DNA from: Tubiluchus corallicola
Lineage: Eukaryota > Priapulida > Priapulimorpha > Priapulimorphida > Tubiluchidae
Reading direction: 5' to 3'
DNA: 34,235 nucleotides
NCBI GenBank assembly: GCA_030141605.1
Contig: JAQGDQ010001573.1
Location: forward strand, 1 to 34,235
Below the pieces are notes generated by a model. It was given only the letters and a program-made list of their open reading frames with translations, did no database searches and was not told where the DNA came from. Position 1 is the first letter of the stretch. Each line of letters opens with the position of its first letter. Positions 1-21,357 of the stretch are shown here, one piece after another. Made by a program: the position numbers and the translations under genes.

Positions 1-238
1 CAAACAATGATCATAATACGTGCACCCATTACACGAGCAAAATCACAAACAATGATCATAATACGTACATCCATTACACGAGCAAAATCACAAACAATGG
101 TCATAATACGTGCACCCATTACACGAGCAAAATCACAAACAATGATCATAATACGTGCATCCATTACAAGAGCAAAATCACAAACAATGATCATAATACG
201 TGCACCCATTACACGAGCAAAATCACAAACAATGATCA
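1..238. repeat. 45-bp minisatellite, about 5.3 copies, running off the window start
   Basis: Units begin at 1, 46, 91, 136, 181 and 226 (caaacaatgatcataatacg...). The unit is a multiple of three, which creates a spurious 15-residue repeat frame. It lies in the intron before the first visible RGS exon. The array ends in a perfect 20-base palindrome at 226-245. Confidence 0.95.
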
Positions 239-329
239 TTGTTTGCATCTTCGCTTGTGCTAATTTGACTTGTGGTTTACGGTTTTCGTAATTACACGGC
301 GGCGGTAATTTCGTGTTGTGACATTTCAG

Positions 330-11785
<11,456 letters not shown>

Positions 11786-12116
11786 AGAACACGTCGGCAT
11801 GCAGCAGCAGCATCAGTGGCGATTCGTAACACGTACGCTTAGATGAGATGTAGGAAGATGCTCACGTTTAGTTATTGCAGTAGCTGTAGTTATGACAGTG
11901 TAAATAATGGTGTTATGTCGTTTCCTGCTGGTATTAGTGTGGGTTTTGGGTTCAAGTACACGTCCGAAGCCATTTTCCAGCACTTGTCCTTCAGACCATG
12001 TTCTTGTCCGTACTTGGGACTTGAACTGATTTTTTCAAGTGTGCTGCTGTTAACGTAGAAGGAATTAGAAAAGAACCGGGATTATTCCTGTATTACCATG
12101 CAGAATGACATCTATT
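11786..12116. other. RGS 3' UTR / intergenic
   Basis: Follows the stop of RGS exon 9. No further coding sequence was recognised; a 71-codon frame at 11843 has no recognisable features. Confidence 0.5.
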
Positions 12117-12422
12117 CAGGGGCGTATCCAGGTTCTAAAGTTGAGGGGAGCAAGCACGTGAAGCAATTATACGTTTGTTTATGCCGCAGCAGACAGTATT
12201 GGCATGTGACAAGGATATATTTTAATAATAAGATTTGGGACAATTTGGTCCTTGGTTCAATCAGTCAACCTTGACAAATGAGTTGTGTAAATGCAAGCAA
12301 ACTAGGGAGGCAAGTTGGTCAAATAAAGTAACAAGGCAGGTTGTTGAAAATGCGCCAATTTTGAAAAACTGTCACCAGGCGGATTGCTTGCTCCCCTTGC
12401 TCCCCTACTAGATACACCACTG
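12117..12422. mobile_element. MITE with hAT-like ends
   Basis: The left end caggggcgtatccagg and the right end ctagatacaccactg are imperfect inverted repeats. A second inverted block is gaggggagcaagcac against gcttgctccccttgctcccc. The element is 306 bp with no coding capacity. CAGGGGCGTA-type ends recall hAT elements. A clean 8-bp target duplication could not be confirmed. Confidence 0.7.
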
Positions 12423-12633
12423 CAGCCTATTTTATCTTGTACTTAATGACAGATGCAACTAATATTCGCATATGCAACTTTGTATGCAAAAACGACATTA
12501 CCATACTACTGTGGTGATAACCAATCACTTTGCATTTTCATACTTGTAATAATTTTTAACATAAAGAGTATGCGGACGCCATACTTGCATAATATCAGTT
12601 TTGTTTATCGTTGACAAGTACTATTGTACATAT
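12423..12633. other. Intergenic, no feature seen
   Basis: AT-rich sequence without a recognisable gene or repeat. Confidence 0.4.
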
Positions 12634-13193
12634 GTAGTTTTGTGATGAAATTTAACGGAACAGTGTCCTAGTTATCACGCAACTCAACTGTAGTTTCGTG
12701 ATGAAATTTAACGGAACAGTGTCCTAGTTATCACACAACTCAATTGTAGTTTTGTGATGAAATTTAAGGGAACAGTGTCCTAGTTATCACACAACTCAAC
12801 TGTAGTTTTGTGATGAAATTTAAGGGAACAGTGTCCTAGTTATCACACAACTCAATTGTAGTTTTGTGATGAAATTTAGGGGAACTGTTTCCTAGTTATC
12901 ACACAACTCAATTGTAGTTTTGTGATGAAATTTAAGGGAACTGTGTCCTAGTTATCACACAACTCAATTGTAGTTTTGTGATGAATTTTAAGGGAACAGT
13001 GTCCTAGTTATCACACAACTCAACTGTAGTTTTGTGATGAAATTTAAGTGAACAGTGTCCTAGTTATCACGCAACTCAAATGTAGTTTTGTGATGAAATT
13101 TAAGGGAACAGTGTCCTAGTTATCACACAACTCAACTGTAGTTTTGTGATGAAATTTAAGGGAACAGTGTCCTGGTTATCACACAACTCAACT
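12634..13193. repeat. 56-bp minisatellite, ten copies
   Basis: Copies begin with gtagtttt(c)gtgatgaaat at 12634 and every 56 bases to 13138 (9 x 56 exactly). The unit also contains gtcctagttatcacacaact. Substitutions are few and there is no length change. Confidence 0.96.
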
Positions 13194-13610
13194 TTACAAA
13201 AGTATGCACTAACCAGCAGCAACATAAAGGAAAAAAATTTTCAGGGAAGTGCCCCCTTCTCCGAATAATTCGATTATCCCGTTCCAATGGTCAATGAGTT
13301 CATTTTCATCTTCCCGTAAAACTGGACAATAAACACGATCACGGATGTATAATAGTTCGTGTTCATACTGTATGTATATATATACTTACTATATCTAGTT
13401 ATTGCTCATTGAGACTAATATGTAGTTGTGACCTATGTAAGATTATTATATAATTTTTTATTTGTTACTATGGATCGGCATGGTCACTGTTAATTCTTCG
13501 TACGTTTAGAGACGTATTAGTAATATGTATATGTATTTGTCTTTTACAACAAAGCGGGCTTTCATGTCACTACGTAGTATGTAGAAAAGAGAAAAGTTTA
13601 GTAACGTCCC
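13194..13610. other. Intergenic, no feature seen
   Basis: AT-rich sequence after the 56-bp array. No gene or repeat was recognised. Confidence 0.4.
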
Positions 13611-13614
13611 CCCA

Positions 13615-13832
13615 AACGTGTGCACAGACCACCCCCACGTGTGCGCAGACCACCCCCACGGTGTGCGCAGACCACCTCCACGGTGTGCACAGACCACCTC
13701 CATGTGCACAGATCACCCCCATGTGTGCACAGACCACCCCCACGGTGTGCAACGACCACCCCCGTGTGCACCCCCCGTGTGCACCGACCACTCCCACGTG
13801 TGCACAGACCACCCCCACGTGTGTACAGACCA
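13615..13832. repeat. GC-rich 19-22-bp minisatellite, about ten copies
   Basis: The unit is approximately gtgtgcacagaccaccccca. Several copies contain the palindrome cacgtg, others cacggtg. The tract is sharply GC-rich against its surroundings and creates overlapping His/Pro-rich chance frames on both strands. Confidence 0.93.
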
Positions 13833-13954
13833 GCTCTTCTAACGTGTTGCGGCAGAATTAGTGAAGAATTGTTGTGTTAGAACTAATCCCGACTGTTTGT
13901 TGAAGACGTCAAGTGTTGGACATGTGAACTTTACTTTAGCTTTAGTCAGTGTGC

Positions 13955-14640
13955 TTGCAAACCAAAACCGTCTACAAGTCGGCATAGTTAAAGACAATGT
14001 CGACATAGTTAAAGTCGGCATAGTTAAGGACCATGTCGGCATAGTTAAAACTGCCTTACAAAGCTTCAAAGTAGAATGCACCAAAAACTGTAAAACTGTG
14101 AAACTAAATAACTAAACTGTGAAAGACTAAATATATTGGACTTTTACTTTCTAGTATAAAAACTTCGCGAAGTTGTTTAGAAAATACTAAAAATCTGATT
14201 TTGTAACCCCGTACCCACTTTTCCTGCTAGAAACTATTACTGCAGTTGTAAAAAACTTGTATTTTCAAACTCCGATAGTAACTCGTGGAAGCTGCCATGT
14301 TGCTTCGCGTTTTTTCTGTTGCTAAGTCCAGATCTACATCAGGAAGAGCCATCTACTGGAGTTAAACATAACTTCAACGTGTTCTTGCAAAGTCTGTAGC
14401 AACCAACATTTGTACGGTTGCTAAGCGTTTTGTAGAAACGTGACAAAAAACAATGGCTGACTTTAACAGTGATTTTCTCAAGATCATGTTTTTCAGTGTG
14501 CAGCCTGCACCTGAACTTCAACGTGGATTATCTCAGCTTAGAAATAACGTAGAGCGATGAACTTGGTATCAAAATGATCCTCACGAAATGAAGATTCAGG
14601 ATATGTGAATAACTAAAACGTTTAATTAAATAATAAATAA
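13955..14640. repeat. Dispersed repeat family C, copy 1
   Basis: Closely related to 19830-20640. Shared words include caaaccaaaaccgtc, agtcggcatagttaaa, aggaagagccatctactgga and acttcaacgtggattatctc. The first 75 bases hold four to five small repeats of gtcggcatagttaa. No coding sequence or terminal repeats were recognised. Confidence 0.85.
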
Positions 14641-15009
14641 TTAATAATTTAATTACTTAATAAAAACGTTTAACCCTGCCGATTTGCGATGGTGTTTGCT
14701 ATGCAAGCACAAATTATTAGTGTATTACTGGTGATGCTGTCTGGTGAATTTATTGTGTACATATTTAGTTTGTGTTATGGTTGTAGCACTATAACAATTG
14801 TTATATATACATTCATGTATTAAAGTGTAAAATACAGGTTAAGAAGTTGTAGATAATTTCAACCGAGTGTGAAAGGGTTAAACAATTTTACTTACAAAGT
14901 CACAGTTTGCAAACCATTGTCTAGTTTTTTCTGTCTGGAGTCAGTGAAAAATTACTTGTACCTGGATCAATCCCTACTCTAATAAGCCTTTTCACAGTTC
15001 CAGCGATTG
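14641..15009. other. Intergenic, no feature seen
   Basis: AT-rich sequence without recognisable gene or repeat. Confidence 0.4.
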
Positions 15010-15450
15010 ATTGCGATCATGAAGAGGTCAAAGGTTAAGTGTACCAGATAACACATATGTGTACACTTGACAACGCCTAGCAGCCCAAGCTGTTGTAATA
15101 GTGACAGTTTTAACAGCTAGCCAGAACCTTACCTAGTTCATTTTTTCTTGTTCCAAAGCAAGATCCTGCTAGTAAATGACTCTACGCACAGACTAGTGCA
15201 TAATTAAGTTAAGCTTACTTTAAACAACTGCCTCTAAACAGTTACTGAACTGGTGCAGCAGACGGCTTCACTTTACCCAAGGTTGTAGTCAAGATGCCTT
15301 GCTGTTGTATGCTTACAGTATGTTGTAAATCACTCTATGCGCAGACTAATGCGTAATTAAGTAAAGTCTGCGTAAAACTACTGAAGTTACTGAACTGATA
15401 CTTTGCTTTAACCACATGATCTTTGACCTAAAGTAATTGCACGTGTGCAC
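15010..15450. repeat. Dispersed repeat family B, copy 2 plus partial copy
   Basis: 15010-15210 matches 27145-27350. A second partial copy at about 15320-15440 repeats the stretch around gcgcagactaatgcgtaatt. The first copy carries aggtcaaaggtta at 15025-15037, a DR1-type site. Confidence 0.8.
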
Positions 15451-15865
15451 AACGAAATTGTGAAGGGCTTATTTTGAAGCAAGATGTTTTCTGTCTTCTC
15501 CAGCTTCAATTACACGGAATTTTTTTATCTTTGCCCACCCACATGAGTGACATGAGTGGGTCGCAGGCAAACGCGATGTTGTTGAGCAGTGAACGTAATT
15601 ATTATTCGAGTGAAATGACACGTAAGCTGTCAACTTTTGTATGCAGACTTTTTCACAGTTTTGCTACCATTGCAGATTTTGGCAGTATGTGGACGTTGTC
15701 GCAAGGTCAAAAATTAACTTATGCACTTTATAGATTGTTATGATCAAAGATTACGATCAATGCTTATGATGAATAAGGAAATGGCATTACGTATTGTTAC
15801 ACATATACCAAGAATGTATTCAACAAACTGAACGTGTTCAAAATATCTTAAACACTGTGGTATCA
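15451..15865. other. Intergenic, no supported gene
   Basis: An 89-codon frame at 15474-15743 has no recognisable domain, no splice context and ordinary intergenic composition, so it was not called. Confidence 0.4.
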
Positions 15866-15867
15866 AT

Positions 15868-16490
15868 AACAGCCATTGAATTGTTGGTTATTCAAAACTA
15901 ATAGTAGAGACTGTAAGAGGCAATGGTGTAAATCTTCTTCAACTCTCTTGATTCTTGTAATACTGTAGCATAAATAACAGCCATCAAATTGTTGCTTATT
16001 CAAAACTAATAGTAGAGACAGTAAGAGGCAATGGTGTAAATCTTCTTCAACTCTCTTGATTCTTGTAACACTGTAGTATCAATAACAGCCATCGAATTGT
16101 TGGTTATTCAAAACTAATAGTAGAGACAGTAAGAGGCAATGGTGTAAATCTTCTTCAACTCTCTTGATGCTTGTAATACTGTAGCATAAATAACTGCCAT
16201 CGAATTGTTGCTTATTCAAAACTAAAACTAATAGTAGAGACAGTAAGAGGCAATGGTGTAAATCTTCTTCAACTCTCTTGATGCTTGTAATACTGTAGCA
16301 TAAATAACAGCCATCGAATTGTTGGTTATTCAAAACTAATAGTAGAGACAGTAAGAGGCAATGGTGTAAATCTTCTTCAACTCTCTTGATGCTTGTAACA
16401 CTGTAGCATAAATAACAGCCATCGAATTGTTGGTTATTCAAAACTAATAGTAGAGACAGTAAGAGGCAATGGTGTAAATCTTCTTCAACC
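15868..16490. repeat. 108-bp tandem repeat, six copies
   Basis: Units start with ccat(c/t)(g/a)aattgttg at 15873, 15981, 16089, 16197, 16311 and 16419. The fourth is 114 bp because aactaa is duplicated in it. The unit is a multiple of three, so an apparent 36-residue protein repeat on the reverse strand is an artefact. Confidence 0.95.
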
Positions 16491-16653
16491 CTTTTGTTAA
16501 GTTTTCATCATCATTATCATTCAATAAATTTAGCAGTTATTACTAGAAAACCTTTTCGTTTATTTTCGTCTCTTCGTTTCTCTCGCTGTTTCACTGCATT
16601 CAGTTTAAAAGCGTCGAAATACAGTCAAACCACCCACCATTTGTACCACCCAC

Positions 16654-17052
16654 TAGGGGTGAGCATTCTTTACCAGAAAACGAATTAGAATCGAAACGAA
16701 TTTGTGACTTTTGAATTCGAATCGAACCAAATTCCAGTATTTCGAATCCGAATAAAATTCGAATTGAGTTTGAAAGATTTTCGAACAAGTTTTCGAAGTA
16801 ATAGTAAAAAGTGGTCTTACAAAGATTGTGCATATTGCTTGATTTTGTTCTGCAGTAAAACCACTATTAGTTTGGTAAAAATTTTGCTCAGAAACTGCAG
16901 CTAAATTGTGCTAATTACACGATGTTTCAAACATAAAGAACCTATGTAGCTAAAGTGCTGAATTATTTGAATCTATAATTATAAATTTGAATCGAATTTA
17001 GACTAAAAAAGTCGTTCGAATCGAACTCGAACGTTTTCACTCTAAAGCTAGA
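16654..17052. mobile_element. MITE-like element with degenerate TTCGAA-rich ends
   Basis: The left part (ctaggggtgagcattcttta, then repeated gaatcgaa and ttcgaat words) is mirrored by the right part (gttcgaatcgaactcgaacg, then tttcactctaaagctag). The inverted repeats are long but imperfect. No coding capacity. Confidence 0.55.
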
Positions 17053-17070
17053 TTATTAAATTGATCACTT

Positions 17071-18600
17071 GTGAATTAATGACGCACTATTAGAATTAAT
17101 GACTCACTACTAGAATTAATGACTCACTATTAGAATTCATGATTCACTACTAGAATTAATGACTCACTATTAAAATTTATGACATACTATCAGAATTAGT
17201 GACTCAATATTAGAATTAATGACTCACTATTAGAATTAATGACTCATTGTCAGAATTAATGACTCACTATTAGAATTAATGACTCACTATTAGAATTAAT
17301 GACTCATTGTCAGAATTAATGACTCACTATCAGAATTAATGACTCACTATTAGACTTGATGATTCACTGCTAGAATTAATGACTTACTATTACAATTAAT
17401 GCCTTACTATTAGAATTAATGAGTTAGTATTAGAATTAATGACACATTATCAGAATTAGTGACTCAATATTAGAATTAATGACTCATTATTAGAATTAAT
17501 GACTCACTATTAGAATTAATGACTCATTATCAGAATTAATGACTCATTATTAGAATTAATGACTCACTATTAGACTTGATGATTCACTACTAGAATTAAT
17601 GACTCACTGTTACAATTACTGACTTACTATTAGAATTAATGACTCACTATCAGAATTAACGACTCACTATTAGAATTAATGACTCACTATTAGACTTGAT
17701 GATTCACTATTAGAATTAATGACTCATTATCAGAATTAATGACTCACTATTAGACTTGATGATTCACTGCTAGAATTAATGACTTACTATTACAATTAAT
17801 GCCTTACTATTAGAATTAATGAGTTAGTATTAGAATTAATGACACATTATCAGAATTAATGTCTCACTACTAGAATTAATGACTCACTATCAGAATTAAT
17901 GTCTTACTACTAGAATTAATGACTCACTATCAGAATTAATGTCTTACTACTAGAATTAATGACTCACTATCAGAATTAATGTCTTACTACTAGAATTAAA
18001 GACTCACTATCAGAATTAATGTCTTACTACTAGAATTAATGACTCACTATCAGAATTAATGTCTTACTACTAGAATTAATGACTCACTATCAGAATTAAT
18101 GTCTTACTACTAGAATTAATGACTCACTATCAGAATTAATGTCTTACTACTAGAATTAATGACTCACTATCAGAATTAATGACTGACTACTAGAATCAAT
18201 GACTCACTATCAGAATTAATGTCTTACTACTAGAATTAATGACTCACTATCAGAATTAATGTCTTACTACTAGAATTAAAGACTCACTATCAGAATTAAT
18301 GTCTTACTACTAGAATTAATGACTCACTATCATGAATTAATGTCCTCTTACTACTAGAATTAATGTACTGCACTATCAGAATTAGATGTCTTACGTACTA
18401 GAATTAATGACTCACTAGTCAGAATTAATGACTGACCTACTAGTAATCTAATGACTACCACTATCATGAATTAATGTCTTACTTACTAGAGATTAATGTA
18501 CTGTACTATCAGAATAGAATGACTTACGTACTAGAATTAATGCCTCACTGTTAGAATGTAACGACCTCACGTATTAGAATTATATGACTTTCATCCTATC
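17071..18600. repeat. 20-bp minisatellite, about 63 in-register copies plus a disordered end
   Basis: The unit is approximately tagaattaatgactcactat. From 17073 to about 18330 the period stays at exactly 20. Many units contain tgactca, the AP-1 consensus. Between 17850 and 18330 units alternate as a 40-bp dimer (cagaattaatgtcttactac then the basic unit). A block of over 100 bases at 17341 recurs at 17741, exactly 400 bases on. After 18330 the register is lost through many small insertions. Confidence 0.97.
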
Positions 18601-18769
18601 TAGTAATCTATGGCAGAGTTAAACGAGATGTGGTAGGGGTTAGAAGGAGGTTCGACTACTTTAGAAAATGCCTACCAGTAGTGGAAAGTACATCAAGGAT
18701 AAATAAAGATACCTTTTTTCATACTAGCTGTGGTCCTCTTGATTCAGAAGTATGCAGAAGTTCGTCATC

Positions 18770-19425
18770 ATCCCACAGTGACCATAATACGTGACTTGCC
18801 CCCGGTGATCCAGACGACCTCCTGTCTTACTCATGATACTCTCTGTCGAGAGGCCTTTCTTGTCCTCTTTCCAGAGTTTAAGTACGTGGTATGTGTTAGA
18901 AGCATCGTACAGAAATGCCTCTGGTGGCGGGACGACCTCTCGTCTTCTCGTGATACCACTTTCATCCTTTCTTGTCCTCTTTCCAGAGTTTAAGTATGTG
19001 GTATGTGTTAGAAGCATCGTACAGAAATGCCTCCGGTGGTGGGACAACCTCTCGTCTTCTCGTGATACCACTTTCATCCTTTCTTGTCCTCTTTCCAGAG
19101 TTTAAGTATGTGATATGTGTAAGAAGCATCGTACAGAAATGCCTCCAGTGGTGGGACGACCTCCTCGTCTTCTCATGATACCACTTTCATCCTTTCTTGT
19201 CCTCTTTCCACAGTTTAAGTATGTGGTATGTGTTAGAAGCATCGTACAGAAATGCCTCCGGTGGTGGGACGACCTCCTCGTCTTCTCATGATACCACTTT
19301 CATCCTTTCTTGTCCTCTTTCCACAGTTTAAGTATGTGGTATGTGTTAGAAGCATCGTACAGAAATGCCCCCGGTAGTGGGACGACCTCCTCTCTTCTCA
19401 TGATACCACTTTCATCTGCATAGAT
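18770..19425. repeat. 112/113-bp tandem repeat, five copies plus a diverged leader
   Basis: Copies are marked by tgtcctctttcca at 18861, 18973, 19085, 19198 and 19311. Each has a strong pyrimidine tract ending in AG (ctttcttgtcctctttccag), followed by about 35 codons without a stop. It resembles a duplicated 3' splice site with exon sequence, but no parent gene was identified. Confidence 0.93.
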
Positions 19426-19496
19426 AATTGACCCAGTTACTATAAAGTTACTTAAGAATGAATAACATTTACATCTATTGCCTGCGTCTACATTTT

Positions 19497-19792
19497 TGCT
19501 GTACCATTTAATAATAATTATAATAATAATAATAAACTTTATTTAAAGTCGGCTTTTGGGTCAACAATTAACATTAGCTCAAAGAACTATTATCGCCGAC
19601 TGTAAATAACAACCTACATCTACATAACAGAGACTATTATTACCCCACTTTTACCCTAAATACCACGCGTCAGGCAGGGCAACAGCACGTACCATTTTTA
19701 AAGTCTTTGGTATGACCCGGCCGCTGGTTCGAACTCACGACCTCCCAGATGGAAAGCAGACGCGTTACCACTAGACTAAACCCTCTGGTCTT
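19497..19792 (-). mobile_element. tRNA-derived SINE, reverse strand, with (ATT)n tail
   Basis: Read on the reverse strand: A box tagtctagtgg (19778-19768), B box gagttcgaacc (19736-19726), then gggtcataccaaagac and a body ending in a taaag...attattatt tail. It shares the tRNA head and the start of the body with the SINE at 6322-6558, so the two belong to one diverged family. Confidence 0.87.
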
Positions 19793-19829
19793 AAACAAGC
19801 AACATCAACCATTTAAAATAAATGTGCGT

Positions 19830-20640
19830 TTGCAAACCAAAACCGTCCATAAGTCGGCATAGTTAAAACTACGTTATGGTGCTTGAAAGTAGGATGCACT
19901 AAAAATTGGGTCAAATGCCATTTTTCTGTTTTTTTTTTATCAAAACGAATGCTAAATATATTGGACTTTGATATTCAAGTATCAAATTATCAGGAAAATG
20001 TTCAAAAAATACTAAAAATTTAATTTTATAACCTCTTATCCACTTTTCTGTCTAGAAACTAGTACTGCAATTGTAAAAAACTTGAGTTTTCAAACTCTGA
20101 TAGCACCTTGTGGAAGCAGCCATTTTGCTTTTGGGTTTTTTCTATTGCCAAGCTCATATCTTCATCAGGAAGAGCCATCTACTGGATTTAAACGTAACTT
20201 CAATTTGCTCTTGCAAAGTCCATAGCAACCAATATTTGTTGTACGGTTACTAAGTGTTTTGTAGAAACGCGACAAAAAAACAATGGCTGACTTTAACAGT
20301 GATCTTCTCAAGATTATGTTTTTCAATGCATAGCATGAACCTCAACTTCAACGTGGATTATCTCAGCTTAGAAATAAAGTAGGGTGATGAACTTGGTATA
20401 AAAATGATCCTCGTGAAATGGAGATTTAGGATATGTGAATAACTAGAACAATAGCTGACTTTAACAGTGATTTTCTCAAGATTATGTTTTTCAGTGTGCA
20501 GCCTGCACCTCAACTTCAACGTGGATTATCTCAGCTTAGAAATAACATAGAGCGATGAACTTGGTATCAAAATGATCCTCATGAAATGGAGATTCAGGAT
20601 ATGTGAATAACGAGAAAAGGTTAATTGCCGATTTATGAAC
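19830..20640. repeat. Dispersed repeat family C, copy 2, with internal duplication
   Basis: Matches 13955-14640. A segment of about 170 bp (gctgactttaacagtgattt ... agaaataa) is present twice in tandem, at about 20284-20445 and 20455-20620, unlike in copy 1. Confidence 0.85.
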
Positions 20641-21106
20641 GATTCTGCTATGCAAGCACAAATTACTGCTGATAAAACAAAATATCTATAATAATTTTAC
20701 GTGGTTTCAACTGTGATGTATAAAAAATACCATTCAGTAAAGAAAACACACTACGAACACGTGCATTGCCGTAAAGATCGCCACGTTTCGCGTTTTTGAC
20801 GCGAGCAAGCGAGAATGACGCACGAGGTACAGAAAGCGTCCTTGGTTACTGATGTTTGTTTACCGATCTTTGGTGACCTCGTGACTGCACACATGACGTC
20901 ATTCGTCTCGCGCAACGAAAATGGCGGTTCTTCAAATTTAATACCGCTAACGACGAAGTGATAAAGTTAAAAGAAACAAGTTTTACAAAAAGTTTATAAT
21001 AAAATAAATTAAATATTCGTAATAAGAGCAGGATTTTAAGGTGTAAAAGCTTATATTATAGTGAGAGTTTAGCTTGACTTTAAGCTAATGTACATAACTG
21101 TATATA
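20641..21106. other. EEF2KMT 3' flank
   Basis: Downstream of the EEF2KMT stop on the reverse strand. No clear AATAAA was seen. 20760-20930 is GC-richer, but no gene was recognised. Confidence 0.4.
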
Positions 21107-21357
21107 TTATTGTCTTCGATGATATTTTGCTATTGTGATATCGTTCAGTCGCAGAATTTTTTTCATTTTTTGAGCAAAAGCATCAAACACTAATGAATCG
21201 TAAAGTCGTACAAGCTCCTTACCCAACTTCTTTAAAAAGAATTTTATCGTTTCCGCATTTCTTTCGGTCGCAGTTACAAAGGCTTCAGCCCCACTGTGTA
21301 GCAGCTGGTTTATGGTTTCCACAAGTGGATTCAGTAAATCCAAGTCGTATATTACAT
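21107..21357 (-). CDS. EEF2KMT: EEF2KMT last exon
   Basis: Reads DVIYDLDLLNPLVETINQLL, then the FVTATERNAETIKFFLKKLG strand and helix, and ends ITIAKYHRRQ-stop. The acceptor tttttatttcag|ATGTAATATA lies at the edge of the 67-bp array, which repeats this acceptor and the first 32 exon bases. The tail after KLG is more diverged than the rest. Confidence 0.92.

Noticed and set aside
7-291. 94-codon frame with a 15-residue repeat
   Set aside because: It is a translation of the 45-bp minisatellite, whose unit is a multiple of three; there is no other coding sign.
13506-13880. His/Pro-rich overlapping frames on both strands
   Set aside because: They come from the GC-rich minisatellite; open in several frames at once, as expected for a repeat without stops.
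15474-15743. 89-codon + strand frame
   Set aside because: No recognisable motif, no splice sites or composition shift; likely chance.
16079-16441. 120-codon reverse-strand frame with 36-residue repeats
   Set aside because: Product of the 108-bp tandem array; no start context, domain or splice support.
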